DNA from: an uncultured Opitutales bacterium
GTDB lineage: Bacteria > Verrucomicrobiota > Verrucomicrobiia > Opitutales > Intestinicryptomonadaceae
Direction of reading: 5' to 3'
Assembly (NCBI GenBank): GCA_944390805.1
Contig: CALXQW010000023.1
Location: forward strand, 1 to 44,137
Length of the DNA stretch: 44,137 bases
Part shown: positions 14,756-25,400 of the stretch, in pieces
Numbering within the stretch: position 1 is the stretch's first letter
Layout of the letters: every line of letters starts with the position of its first letter
Program-made: the position numbers and the translations under genes
The notes under the pieces: model-generated
The model's input: the letters and a program-made list of their open reading frames with translations, nothing else
What the model was told of the DNA's origin: nothing
Databases searched by the model: none

Positions 14756-16036
14756 ATGGACATAAAAGCCGAAGTTGAAAAGATTGCATCGGACGCCCGC
14801 GCGGCAAGTCTGGAGCTTGCAAATTTATCGTCTGCGGTAAAGAACGAGGTTCTGTTAAAGCTGGCGGGGCTTCTGCGTGAAAATTGCGCGGAAATTTTGC
14901 AGACGAACAGCGTTGATGTTAAGAAGGCGGAACTTGGGGGAATGTCCAAGGCTATGTTGGAGAGGTTGTCGCTGTCGATTGGGAAGATAGAGTCCATATG
15001 CGGCGGCCTTGAGGAACTGGCAAAACTGCCCGACTATGTAGGCGAGGTTATGGAATCTGTCGTGCGTCCCAATGGAATTAGCATAGAGAAGGTTAGGGTT
15101 CCGATAGGTGTAATTGCCATAATATACGAGAGCCGTCCGAATGTTACGATTGACTGTGCCGCTCTTTGCCTAAAGAGCGGAAATGCCGCAATACTCCGCG
15201 GCGGCAGCGAATGTTTTCTTACGAACCAGATTTTCTCGAAATATATAGCCCAGGCGCTAAAGAGCGCGGGCGCGCCCGAGAAGGCTGTGCAAATGATACC
15301 CACTACGGACAGGTCCGCCCTGAATGTCATGCTAAGGCTCGACAAGTTTATAAATTGCATAATTCCAAGAGGCGGTGAAGGGCTGATACGTTTTGTGTCG
15401 GAAAATTCCACCATACCTGTGCTCAAGCACGATAAGGGTCTTTGCAATGTGTATATAGACGCTTCGGCCGACGAGAAGATAGCTTTAAATGTTGTAGTTG
15501 ACGCAAAGTGCCAGCGCCCCAGTGTCTGCAATGCCGCGGAAAACTTGATAGTGGATTCATCGCGGGCGGATCTTCTTGTGAAGGTCTGCGCGGAGCTTGC
15601 GGGCCGCGGGGTGGAGCTTAGAGCTTCTGCTAAGGCAAAGAAAATTCTGGACGGCGCCGGAGTGAAATGCGTGCAGGCGGCCGACGAAGATTTTGATACG
15701 GAATATGACGATTTAATAATATCTGTTGACGTTTCCGACTCTCTTGATGAGGCTATATCTTTTATAAATAAGCATTCTTCCGCGCATTCTGACTGTATAA
15801 TTACCTCCGATGCTGCGCGCGCCGAGAAATTTTTGTCTGGGGTGGACTCTTCAACGGTCTACTGGAATGCTTCCACTCGTTTTACCGACGGTTTTGAATT
15901 TGGCTTTGGAGCCGAGATAGGAATATCAACAAACAAATTGCACGCCCGCGGTCCCATGGGACTTAAGGAGCTTAGCATATACAAATACAAGGTGCGCGGG
16001 AACGGGCAGACCAGAGGGGCGCCGGCATTTAAATAG
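14756..16036 (+). CDS. proA: gamma-glutamyl phosphate reductase (ProA)
   Basis: ProA reduces gamma-glutamyl phosphate to glutamate semialdehyde with NADPH, the second step of proline synthesis. The 426-aa chain is of normal length and has the aldehyde-dehydrogenase fold motifs: YESRPNVTIDCAALCLKSGN at 124-143, a PRGGEGLI block, and the catalytic cysteine Cys258 in QRPSVCNAAENL. The partner glutamate 5-kinase ProB is not in the window. The gene lies between the kinase (5-bp gap) and ligA (about 25-bp gap), so the three are probably co-transcribed. Confidence 0.95.
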   Translation: MDIKAEVEKIASDARAASLELANLSSAVKNEVLLKLAGLLRENCAEILQTNSVDVKKAELGGMSKAMLERLSLSIGKIESICGGLEELAKLPDYVGEVMESVVRPNGISIEKVRVPIGVIAIIYESRPNVTIDCAALCLKSGNAAILRGGSECFLTNQIFSKYIAQALKSAGAPEKAVQMIPTTDRSALNVMLRLDKFINCIIPRGGEGLIRFVSENSTIPVLKHDKGLCNVYIDASADEKIALNVVVDAKCQRPSVCNAAENLIVDSSRADLLVKVCAELAGRGVELRASAKAKKILDGAGVKCVQAADEDFDTEYDDLIISVDVSDSLDEAISFINKHSSAHSDCIITSDAARAEKFLSGVDSSTVYWNASTRFTDGFEFGFGAEIGISTNKLHARGPMGLKELSIYKYKVRGNGQTRGAPAFK

Positions 16037-16061
16037 CGCGCGCGGCACGGTAGATTTGGAT

Positions 16062-18380
16062 ATGGATCCGGCTGAGGCAGAGGCTGAAATTCGCAGGCTT
16101 GAGGCTTTGATACTCAAGCATGAGGCCTTGTACAGAAGCGCAGTGCCGGAGATTTCAGACGCCGAGTTCGACGACATGATGCACCGTCTTGAGGCGCTTG
16201 AGAGGGCGTATCCGCAGTTTGCCTCGGATAAGTCTCCAACGAGAAGAGTAGGGGACGACTCATCTGATGGTTTTAGGAAGGTTGGGCATCTTGCGCCCAT
16301 GCTTAGCCTTGACAACACTTTTTCCCCCGAAGAGCTGGAGGAGTTCGATGCGCGGCTTCGCAGGTTTCTGAACACCGACGAGCTTTTAACATACACAGTT
16401 GAGCCAAAGATAGACGGCTGCGGGATATCTGCCGTGTACGAGGACGGGGTTTTGTCGAGGTTGCTTACGCGCGGAGACGGTAGGCATGGAGATGATATTA
16501 CAAAGAATCTATATCTTTTTTGCGGAGCTATTCCGCTGCGTCTTAAGGGGAATTTTCCCGGGCTTTTGGAGGTTCGCGGGGAAGCGTATATGACGCGCGC
16601 CGAGTTCGGGCGCATACTTGAAGCTAAGCGCGTTCAATTTGAGCGCAAGACGGACGCGGAAATTTCTAAACAGAAAAAAAAGCTTTCAGACCTTCTGCCC
16701 GGAGAGACGGAGCAGAGGCAGATTATTCAAAAGAAGATAGAATCTCTTGAAGACGCCCGGCAGAAGGCCAAGAGAATGTATGCAAATCCGCGCAATCTTA
16801 CGGCGGGAACCTTGAAACTTTTGGAAAGGCCTGAAGAGGAAAGGCGGCTAAATGCGGCGTTCTACTCTTTAGGAGAAGTGTCGGGGGAGGGGGCGGTTTT
16901 GCACAGGCAGTCTGAACTTAGAGGATTGCTTGAAAGCTGGGGGCTTCCGAATATAAATTGGAATATGCAGGCCAAAGGCATAGGCAAGGTGCTTGAGGCG
17001 ATAGAGCTGCTTGACGAAAAGCGCAAGAGCTTTGGGTTCGATACCGACGGTGCCGTTGTAAAGCTTGACGATGTCTCATTGCAGCTTAGGGCAGGCTTTA
17101 CTTCAAAGGCGCCTCGCTGGGCAATAGCCTGGAAGTATAGGGCTCAAAGAGTTAGCACTATCTTGAGAGCCATAACCTTGCAGGTTGGCCGCACAGGCGC
17201 CGTAACTCCGGTGGCGGAACTTGATCCGGTGGAGATATCAGGCTCTGTGGTATCGCGCGCAACATTGCACAATGCCGACGAAATTGCCCGCAAAGACATA
17301 AGGGTTGGCGATTGCGTCATAGTTGAGAAGGCTGGAGAGATTATTCCGGCGGTGGTGGGGGTTGAGATAGATAAGCGCCCTCCAGACAGCAAACCCTATG
17401 TCTTTGCCGACAAGTGCCCCATATGTTCAACACCGCTTGTCAGGCCGAACGGAGAGGTTGTTTACAGATGCCCAAATATAGGTTGTCCGGCCCAGATAGA
17501 GCAGCGGTTGGTGCATTTTGCGTCGAGAAAGTGCATGGATATAGACGGCATGGGAGAAAAGGTTGCTTTGGCCTTGTGCAAGCTTGGAATGGTGAAGTAT
17601 CCGGCAGACATATATTCCCTGAAAGTTTCCGATTTTCTCAAGATAGACGGATTTGCCCTTAAGTCTGCGGAAAATTTGGCAGCAGCAATAGAAAAGAGCA
17701 AAGATGTAGACTTGTGGCGCCTAATATTTGCTTTGGGAATATTTGATGTTGGAGAGAGTGCCGCAAAGGACTTTGCCCGGACTTTTGGCAGTCTAGATGC
17801 TTTTGCGTCGGCCTCAAAAGAGGAGCTTATGCAAATAGAGGGTGTGGGCGAAAAGATGAGCGACTCCGTCAGGGAGTTCTTTGAGAGTCCTCACAATGTA
17901 GAAACTATAGAGGCCTTGCGCGGCGCCGGGGTAAATTTTTCTAAAGCGCAGGTTGCGGTTGGAAGGGATACGGTATTTTCCGGGAAATCATGTGTATTTA
18001 CGGGGACATTGTCTTCTATGGGGCGCAATGAGGCAAAGGCACTCTTGGAGAGGCTGGGCGCAAGAATATCTTCAGACGTTTCAAAGAAGACAGATTTTCT
18101 TATTTGTGGTCAAGGCGGCGGCTCTAAGCTTAAGCGCGCTGAACAGTTTGGCGTAAAGACGCTAAGTGAAGAGGAATTTCTGAAGATGGCCGCTGCCAAA
18201 GATGAAACTGCTCTTGCCAAAGATGATTCAAAAGAGAATGTTAGAGAGCCGGGGAAAGGTACCAATACCACGGAAGGTAAGCTTTCTGACAGCGGCAATA
18301 ACGTTGGCAAATCCAATGGCGGCAAGCCCAAAGATAGGGCAAATAATTCTTCTGGCGCGGAACAGCTTGAATTATTCTAA
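16062..18380 (+). CDS. ligA: NAD-dependent DNA ligase with added insert and clamp-like tail
   Basis: LigA seals nicks in DNA using NAD. Domains in order are: Ia (1-65), the adenylation domain with nucleophile Lys116 in EPKIDG, the OB fold, a four-cysteine zinc finger (CPICSTPL ... CPNIGCPA), HhH repeats and a BRCT domain (about 650-715). Two parts are unusual. Residues about 194-238 are a lysine- and glutamate-rich, probably coiled insertion before the ANPRN motif. After BRCT comes a disordered tail of about 60 residues ending in QLELF, which resembles a beta-clamp-binding peptide. At 772 aa the protein is about 100 longer than typical LigA. A TTG at 16056 is a possible start, two codons upstream. 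Confidence 0.95.
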   Translation: MDPAEAEAEIRRLEALILKHEALYRSAVPEISDAEFDDMMHRLEALERAYPQFASDKSPTRRVGDDSSDGFRKVGHLAPMLSLDNTFSPEELEEFDARLRRFLNTDELLTYTVEPKIDGCGISAVYEDGVLSRLLTRGDGRHGDDITKNLYLFCGAIPLRLKGNFPGLLEVRGEAYMTRAEFGRILEAKRVQFERKTDAEISKQKKKLSDLLPGETEQRQIIQKKIESLEDARQKAKRMYANPRNLTAGTLKLLERPEEERRLNAAFYSLGEVSGEGAVLHRQSELRGLLESWGLPNINWNMQAKGIGKVLEAIELLDEKRKSFGFDTDGAVVKLDDVSLQLRAGFTSKAPRWAIAWKYRAQRVSTILRAITLQVGRTGAVTPVAELDPVEISGSVVSRATLHNADEIARKDIRVGDCVIVEKAGEIIPAVVGVEIDKRPPDSKPYVFADKCPICSTPLVRPNGEVVYRCPNIGCPAQIEQRLVHFASRKCMDIDGMGEKVALALCKLGMVKYPADIYSLKVSDFLKIDGFALKSAENLAAAIEKSKDVDLWRLIFALGIFDVGESAAKDFARTFGSLDAFASASKEELMQIEGVGEKMSDSVREFFESPHNVETIEALRGAGVNFSKAQVAVGRDTVFSGKSCVFTGTLSSMGRNEAKALLERLGARISSDVSKKTDFLICGQGGGSKLKRAEQFGVKTLSEEEFLKMAAAKDETALAKDDSKENVREPGKGTNTTEGKLSDSGNNVGKSNGGKPKDRANNSSGAEQLELF

Positions 18381-18590
18381 TTTGTTTGCCGCCTTTATAT
18401 TGCCGGTAAGACAACAAAAGGCTGTATAGTTCCATTTATTCTGCACTGTTGGGAATATGCAGTCCTGCTTGGTTGCTAAAAAATGCGCGCAGATTGCGGC
18501 AGGAAAAAGCATTATCTGGCAGATATGTATATAGCGGGCAGGTCTAATATTCTCATATCAGCATAGTGGCTAAGATATGGCATTATGCCC

Positions 18591-20294
18591 CTACTTGAAA
18601 GGTTTAAAATTCTTTGGCAATATGCCGAACTTTTTTATTTTGTAGTTCATTATGCGCTCTGTAAGGTTTAGCTGACGCGCGGCGGCTGCGGCATTGCCCC
18701 TGTTTAGCTTTAGAGACTCTGTTATTATTTCCCGCTCGAATCCGGAAAGCATAAGTTTGAAATCTACGTCTTCGTCGGGATTTATCTTTGATGTGCCAGT
18801 GGATTGCCCTGTCTGCAGGCTCGGAGGCAGATTGTAGCCAGAAATTGCTCCATCGGCGCTCAAAAGTACGGCGCGCTCTATACAGTTCTCAAGCTCGCGC
18901 ACATTCCCGGGGTAATGGTAGGCCATGAGCATGTTTATAGCGGGGGTTGATATTCTGGATATCTTCTTGCCGTGCAGTATATTGTATTTTTCTAGAAAAT
19001 ATTCGGCAAGAAGAATAATGTCGCTGCCGCGCTCGCGCAGCGGAGGAAGCGTTATTGTAAAAACGCTAAGCCTATAAAACAGGTCTTCGTTGAACTTTCC
19101 CTGACGCGCAAGATTCTCAAGATTCTTTGAGCTTATACATACTATCCTTGCTTTTGGAAAATCTTTTCCGGATTGCCCTCCCTTTGAGAGTGTTCTTGAC
19201 TCAAGAAAATCTAAAAGACGCAGCTGAGTATGCATGGGAAGCTCTCCAATGGCATCGATTATTAGAGTTCCACCAGAGAGCTGTTCTAAAAGGCCTTCTC
19301 TTTCGACAGTTTCCAAACCGTTTATAAAGCCCTTTTGTCTGCCGAATATCTCGTCTTCCAAACGCGATTGCGAAAACGCCGCGCACGATATCTCCCTAAA
19401 AGGCTTGCCTTCATATATGCCCGACGATGCTACCGCCCTTGCAACCAACTCTTTGCCGGTTCCTGGTTCTCCATATATAAGCACGGGAGCCTCGTTTGAA
19501 GAAGCATGGGTTATAAGCTCAAAAACCCTCTGCATTCTGCCGCAGTTGCCGACTATGTCCTTAGGGCGCAACTTTTCGTCGAGCCTCAACCGCAGTGTTT
19601 TGTTCTCGGCTATGAGTTTGTCGCGCTCCTCATGGTATAGATAAAGTCCGCTGACAGCATCGGCAAGTATGTTGGCTATGGTCTCCAATAGATGCAAATC
19701 ACGCTCCAAATCGCAATCGGCTGAAACTTCCCTGTCTATGCTCATGGTGCCGATTACCTCACCGGCGTAAACTATGGGAACACATAGAAAGGCTGTTGTA
19801 GATTTGCTCGCGTCGCGGGCGCGGGTTCTGTTTAGAAATTCGTCGCAGCGGGAGATATCTGGAACTATCATGCTCTTTCCGCTCTTGGCAACCCGACCGG
19901 TGATTCCCTCTCCCATGCGGTATACCCCGCGCTGCTTTGCCGAATCGCTCAGGCCGTGCGACGCTTCTATCACAAGAAGCGCTCCCTGCCTTAAGGTTAT
20001 AGTTCCCCTAAGAAGCCCCATCTCCCTAAAGAGAATCTCCATGACCTCGTTAAGCAGCAAAGATACGTTCTTTCTTCGCACTATAACCTTGCTTATCTGG
20101 TGCAGCACAGACATCTCAAGATTGTACGGATTGCGCGTATCGCCAGATTTTGCGGATAGATCCCCGGAATCGAATACTATTATACCGTTCTTATATCTTT
20201 TGCCGCTGAGTCTGGTTTTTACATGCGTATGCGGTTTGATATCGGCTCTCTTGCCGTTTTCCGATTCCTTAGACTGATTTATTCCGCGTTTCAT
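18591..20294 (-). CDS. GAF-AAA+-Fis regulator, degenerate sigma-54 activator type
   Basis: This 567-aa regulator has the architecture of NifA/FhlA-like proteins: a GAF sensor (about 61-220), an AAA+ domain (about 245-480) and a Fis-type helix-turn-helix (about 531-558, GNAAAAARQLNLTERIMNYK). Walker A is intact (GEPGTGKE, 275-282), as is the FYRL...LPPLRER region with the arginine fingers. The sigma-54 contact loop GAFTGA is replaced by GFINGL (322-327), and Walker B reads LIIDAIGE, with Ala348 where the catalytic Glu should be. It may bind ATP but hydrolyse it poorly and is unlikely to remodel sigma-54 polymerase. It may act as a sigma-70 regulator or repressor. No clear ribosome binding site precedes the ATG. 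Confidence 0.85.
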   Translation of the reverse strand: MKRGINQSKESENGKRADIKPHTHVKTRLSGKRYKNGIIVFDSGDLSAKSGDTRNPYNLEMSVLHQISKVIVRRKNVSLLLNEVMEILFREMGLLRGTITLRQGALLVIEASHGLSDSAKQRGVYRMGEGITGRVAKSGKSMIVPDISRCDEFLNRTRARDASKSTTAFLCVPIVYAGEVIGTMSIDREVSADCDLERDLHLLETIANILADAVSGLYLYHEERDKLIAENKTLRLRLDEKLRPKDIVGNCGRMQRVFELITHASSNEAPVLIYGEPGTGKELVARAVASSGIYEGKPFREISCAAFSQSRLEDEIFGRQKGFINGLETVEREGLLEQLSGGTLIIDAIGELPMHTQLRLLDFLESRTLSKGGQSGKDFPKARIVCISSKNLENLARQGKFNEDLFYRLSVFTITLPPLRERGSDIILLAEYFLEKYNILHGKKISRISTPAINMLMAYHYPGNVRELENCIERAVLLSADGAISGYNLPPSLQTGQSTGTSKINPDEDVDFKLMLSGFEREIITESLKLNRGNAAAAARQLNLTERIMNYKIKKFGILPKNFKPFK

Positions 20295-20477
20295 TGTAAG
20301 GGCGCAAGACTACGTCGGGCTGCTTCTCGTTTTTTATAAAAGCTACAAAAATGTATCTTTTTTCTCAAGCAAAACTTTTTAAACCTATAAAAGTGCCTTG
20401 TTTTCAGATGTGGTATATATTTTGGAGCAACTTACAGCTATTTCTCTTATTGCATAGATTATCTTAACTTTGTACGC

Positions 20478-20510
20478 AAAAAAAACCGCCTGTTTTCAGG
20501 CGGTTTTTTG
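20478..20510 (-). terminator. intrinsic terminator, probably bidirectional
   Basis: AAAACCGCCTG, loop TTTT and CAGGCGGTTTT form an 11-bp stem with A/T runs on both sides. It lies 20 bases after the PepSY-like gene read leftward. Confidence 0.9.
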
Positions 20511-20529
20511 TTGAATACAAATTTACCTA

Positions 20530-20973
20530 TTACATATCCATGCCAAGGAATTTTCCGTCTGGAGAAAACTTAAGCTCTATTCCATTAGATAATTCCGTTT
20601 CGTACCCGTAGAGTTTTTTCTTAAACTCCACAATTTTTGCTCCGGCATAGTTCTTTGAGACATATTCTGAAATTGCCTGAGGTATCAATTTTAAATCTAT
20701 GCCGGAAAACTTGTTCTCTATTTCCTTCAAGGTTCCGTCTGGAAGGAATTCAAGCTGGGTGCCGTCGGAGAGGGCAACCTTGTAGTCTTCAACAGACAGC
20801 AGCTCTTTATCTATCTTTATTCCAGCAACTTTAACCTGCGGAAAGTTGTTGTTGACAAAAGAACGGATGGTCTCCGGAAGCTTTGTGATATCCGTAGTGT
20901 ATTCGTCTGCTACTGCCTGCCCAAACGCAAGCGCGCAAACAGCAATTATTCCTATTAGTTTTTTCATATTCAT
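20530..20973 (-). CDS. periplasmic protein with two PepSY-like domains
   Basis: This 147-aa product has a cleavable signal peptide (MNMKKLIGIIAVCALAFGQAVA, cut before DE). Two tandem repeats follow, at about 30-86 and 93-146. Each has the pattern LP..I..FV..NFP.....I, then Y.V.LS.G..LEF.PDG, which is that of the PepSY-like (DUF2874) family of periplasmic proteins. These small proteins are thought to bind or inhibit other envelope proteins; no enzyme activity is expected. The second ATG, two codons in, is an alternative start. It has its own terminator and appears monocistronic. Confidence 0.8.
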   Translation of the reverse strand: MNMKKLIGIIAVCALAFGQAVADEYTTDITKLPETIRSFVNNNFPQVKVAGIKIDKELLSVEDYKVALSDGTQLEFLPDGTLKEIENKFSGIDLKLIPQAISEYVSKNYAGAKIVEFKKKLYGYETELSNGIELKFSPDGKFLGMDM

Positions 20974-21192
20974 AAGAGTATTTATTTTTTATCTTTCGTA
21001 AAGTATGCCGATGAATTAAGAAAAATTGCAATATTTTCCTAATTTTGAGTGTTGTTTTTTATTACGTCAAGAATTCTTTAATAGAGAACGGAGTATATAA
21101 ACTATTTTTAACGAAATTTGCCGACTTGGCAAAAATTCTTGTGTCTATAAATATTTTCTGAATATATTAAAATAGTACGCAGACATATGTAG

Positions 21193-22134
21193 ATGAAGTT
21201 TTTGCTTAAAAATATAAAGGAGCGCATTGCCGAACCTCTAAAAATATTGAGGTTTGTCCGCTTGGTTTTTCTGGGGATATTTGTGCTCTCGGCGCTGATG
21301 CTTGTAAGAGGAATATGCGCGGCTGTGTTTTATCCGGCGTCTGCGTCGGCATCGGCGCATCCGCTGACTGCTTTTTTTTGGCTGATTTCAACGGCAATTA
21401 TTACTTTTTTTGCGTTTTATGTGTATAGGCATGGCGGAGTAAAGTCGGTCTGGAGCGGCCCGCGCGATATCTCAAAGGATATGGACGCCGCCAATGAAGA
21501 GCCGAAGCAACTGAGTTTGTCTTACAGCGAGATAAAAGAGTCTCTGCCGGCAGATAAATGGATAGTTGCAACTGTCAAGGGGGCGCTTTCTGCCTCGGTC
21601 AGAGAAAAGCGCACTGGGATTGCCGCAAAATTGCTTGGAGACATAGAATATAAGCTGAGGCGTCCGGTAAATGTGCTGTACAATTATTATGTAGAGCTTT
21701 CCGATCCAAGGTTTACGGCTGTTCTAAACAAGGAAGACGGATCTTTGCGCATAACAGTTCCGGCGCTTAAGTTTGACGGAGACGCCATAAGCATAAAAGA
21801 CCTGACCGAATTTGACATAGCAACAGACAATTTTGAGCCTTTCATACCCGCCTCGCTCAGGCGCGATATGCCGGCCCGCTTGAAGGCCGTGCTGCAAGAC
21901 AACTATAAGTTCAGCGGGCAGTCTTCCGTGAACATGCGCCTTGCCATGTTGGACGCCCAAAAGAGCATTAGGGCTCACGTTGAAAACTTGCTGTGGCAGA
22001 AAGGCGGATATCTGCGCACAGACAAAGATTCTCCGGCGGATTTCAAGTGGCTTCCCGACAGCCTTAAGATAGAGGATTCTTCAACTGTATCCGAGCCTTT
22101 GGAAGATTCTATCGATAAGGAAAAGGAAAGATAA
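21193..22134 (+). CDS. two-TM protein with DUF4230-like domain (tentative)
   Basis: The 313-aa product has two transmembrane helices (about 23-45 and 60-82) followed by a soluble domain of about 200 residues. The domain has an alternating strand pattern (VLYNYYVELSDPRFTAVLNK, then LRITVPALKFDGDAIS) and a long helix that ends RAHVENLL. This recalls DUF4230 proteins, but the match is weak. There is no neighbour that indicates function: it is divergent from the PepSY-like gene and followed by a 270-bp gap. The start at 21193 has no strong ribosome binding site. Confidence 0.55.
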   Translation: MKFLLKNIKERIAEPLKILRFVRLVFLGIFVLSALMLVRGICAAVFYPASASASAHPLTAFFWLISTAIITFFAFYVYRHGGVKSVWSGPRDISKDMDAANEEPKQLSLSYSEIKESLPADKWIVATVKGALSASVREKRTGIAAKLLGDIEYKLRRPVNVLYNYYVELSDPRFTAVLNKEDGSLRITVPALKFDGDAISIKDLTEFDIATDNFEPFIPASLRRDMPARLKAVLQDNYKFSGQSSVNMRLAMLDAQKSIRAHVENLLWQKGGYLRTDKDSPADFKWLPDSLKIEDSSTVSEPLEDSIDKEKER

Positions 22135-22404
22135 TCTTTCTGTAAAATATTTAAATGTAAATGCGGTCCGATAGCCCAATAGCGTCTTAATTTGAGTGCC
22201 GCAATAGGTATATTGTTTGTATATGGCTAGTGTCATTCATAGAATTGAATGTTATATATCTTACGTTAGCATTATATATATCTTGCCCAGAAGAATGTTT
22301 ACATTAATAATTTTTGATGAATCTTGCATCATGGGAAAACATAAAGCGGAATTTTTCCTATAACGGGTAGTTTCTATGCGACAAACTTACAATTGTATCA
22401 TATT

Positions 22405-25400
22405 ATGAATAAACTTTTTACTATCATCTCTTTTTGTCTTGTAATGACTTTTGCGCAACTTAGTGCATTTGCCGATGAAAATAAAGACGACACATTCTTA
22501 GTGGAAGCAGAGGAATTTCTCGATACCAAAGATTGGAATGTGGACGAGCGCCAGATAGAATGCATGTTTTCAACGCAATCGCCATTTACCGTGTTGGAAT
22601 CTGATAAGGGTGGAGAATATCATGTTTGGGCGCAAGGATTGAATCTTCCGCAGCATCCGGCGGGCAGGGATTATTTTAGGCTGATAGTAAACGGCAATGA
22701 CAGGCTTGATCCATTTTGCAATTATGGCATGGACGCAAAGAAGAAGGGCTATCCGAAACCCGCAAACAGACTTTTCAGATGGCAATATCTTGGCAAAATA
22801 GAACTCTCTGAAGGAGAAAACTATATCGAGATAAAACCCATAGGCCAATATATACGCGTCAATGCATTGATATTTAGTACAAATATCAAAACCAATCCAT
22901 ATACGCTTGATAGGATAAAATTTAAGCGTGCTCCGTTAGTTAAAAAAGGTTCTGTTATAAGTTTGAAAGACTACAATCCGTCTGTGAAAGCCCAGCAGTC
23001 TGCTACGGAACGTATAGGGGTTAAAAACTCCAAGGTGGGCGTATTCTTTACAAAGAAGATAGGGCGCGGCGGAAAAAGCGTGTGGATAAGAACGGTTGAA
23101 CTTTATGGCAATGCTGGGGAAAAGCTATCTTCCTTTGAATTTGACAACGAATATTTCTTTGTGGGCAGAGAACCCTTGAAGCCCGATTATTACGACGGAT
23201 ACTATTCTTCTTGGAGAAGGCAATCGCGCGCGCGGCAATACTTCTATAAGGGGACAGACTTTGTTTTGTCTCCGCGCGACGCAGATCCTTATTCTTTCAA
23301 TGCCGTGGAGGTTCTTAGACCTTCTGGGGTATCGCGCAAAGACAGTAAGACGCTCGTTTTGGAATTCCGAGATGGTGTAGAGGCCAGCATGGAATTGATG
23401 GAAGACAGTCCCGCTGTAAAATTAAGTTTGTCTTATCCGGTTTCTGAAGATGGTTATTATACGGCAGGTTTTTTGGCATTTGCTCCTTTGGAATCTAAGG
23501 ACATTTGCGCGGTACAGTTGCCTCCATTGTTTCAGAACCGCTTTTTGATGAGCGCACCGGCCCAGGTTGGTAATGCGATGGTCTCCCAGCCCTACGCAAT
23601 ATTTCAGACAAAGTCTGAAGGGAAAAATACTTCATTTGGAATTGTGGCAGATCCAAACCTATTTCCATCAGACGATTGGGGCGCAAGGGGAAAATCTCTA
23701 TGCGCATTTTCACTGATGAATCCTTATATGGGAAATCAGCTTGCCTATTTTCAGCCTGTTCTTGGCGGCAAAGACTCTTTTAAGAAAAAAGGGGACAAGT
23801 TGAACGTATCGTTTTATTGCGTCAGCATGAACGGAGACTGGCTGGATGCTGTTGAATTTGCAAATACAAAGATTTTCTCTGCCGGAAATATATTTAGAGA
23901 GCCTTATGGAGTATCGTTTTCCGACGCTCTTTGCAACATTGCCAATCTGCTCAAAAATGAACGTTACGGAGGGTGGGTTGCCCGTATGGGAGGCAGGTGG
24001 AATATAGAAAGGCCCATGTGGGTTACGCAATCTTCCCCCCTTGCGGAGATAGCCCTTGCTCTTCTTACCGACGACGAGGAATGCTTTGCAAAGATGTCTT
24101 TACGCTCCTTGGAGTTTGCCTTAAGCAGGGGGGGAGCGCATTTTATGCTCTCAGATGCATATGCAGCGCAGTCTGCGGGAAAGTCGGTACTTACGGGGGC
24201 GCCCAACGCGTTTTTCGACGCAGATTTCTTTGCTTCTGCAAACGCTCTTTTGGGCGGTGGGAATCCGTGGTGCGAAGATATATCCGCCGAGGCCTACAAG
24301 AAGATTGCGTCTAATTCTTGGGTTAGGGATTTTGGAATGTATCTTGCAACAGGCAAGAAGGAGTATCTCGATATGGCCCGCAATATTGCCGACAAGGAGT
24401 TGGAATCTTTTGAGACCCAGTCTCAGATGCCAAATTTACAATCGTTTGTGAATGTGTCATTTTATTACTATTGGTGGTATCTTAACGACCTCTACGAAGC
24501 CACCGGAGACAAAAAATATCTCGATTATGCCCAGAGGGGAGCCTTCCATACGCTATCTTGCCTATGGAATTACCCAAATCCTCCGAAGGAGAGCATAATA
24601 TATAAGGGCAATATGTTCCAGGGGGTCCAGCATCTTTGGTGGCAGAACGGCACGGTTAACGAGCGCGAGGGGAGGCCCCTCAGGGAGGCTTTCAGAAAGG
24701 TATTTGAGGGGTCTTTACCTGAAGGCAAGTCTGGGGAGCCGCGCAAAGACAGCAAATTGCCATCTTACTGCTATGTTCTGCCGGAGAAAAAAGTTGAAGG
24801 ATTAAAGGTCTCTCGCATAGGGCTTGGCATAGAGCAGCCGTCGAGCTATACATCGACAGACCCGATAGGATCGAACAGGCTCAATATACTTCATCCGTCT
24901 TGGGCCGCAGAGATGGAAGGTGTCTATAAGAATACCGGTAGAGATATAATAGACAAATTTGCCCGCCATTCTATAGTCGGCAGATTTGCAAATTATCCCG
25001 GATATTATATAACAGACTACATAGACGCTCATATGACGGAGAGTTATCCGTATGAGGGCATGGACTATACAAGTTTCTATTACCACCACATACCTACCCA
25101 CTTTGCTCAGAATATGGATTTTCTCATCAGCCAGATTGAATTGGCTAGCAAAGACAAAATAAAATTTCCATTTGTAAGGCAGCGCGGTTACGTATGGTTT
25201 GTAGACCGCATATTTGGCTTGGGCGGCAAGGTATTCGGCGATGACGGATGCAGACTGATATTAGACAAGAACATGGTGCGCACCAACACTCCTAAGGTGA
25301 GTTCTATATCGGCGCGCGCGCGGGACGGAATGTGGGTTTTATTTATAAATGATACCGCAGACAAGGTAGAGTTTAATCCTGTTTTCAACCCATTGAGCCG

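Noticed and set aside
20295..20477. Sigma-54 promoter for the AAA+ regulator region
   Set aside because: No TGGCAC-N5-TTGC-like pair was found.
22234..22251. CATTCA/TGAATG hairpin before the large secreted gene
   Set aside because: A six-base arm in AT-rich DNA without other support is not enough to call an operator.
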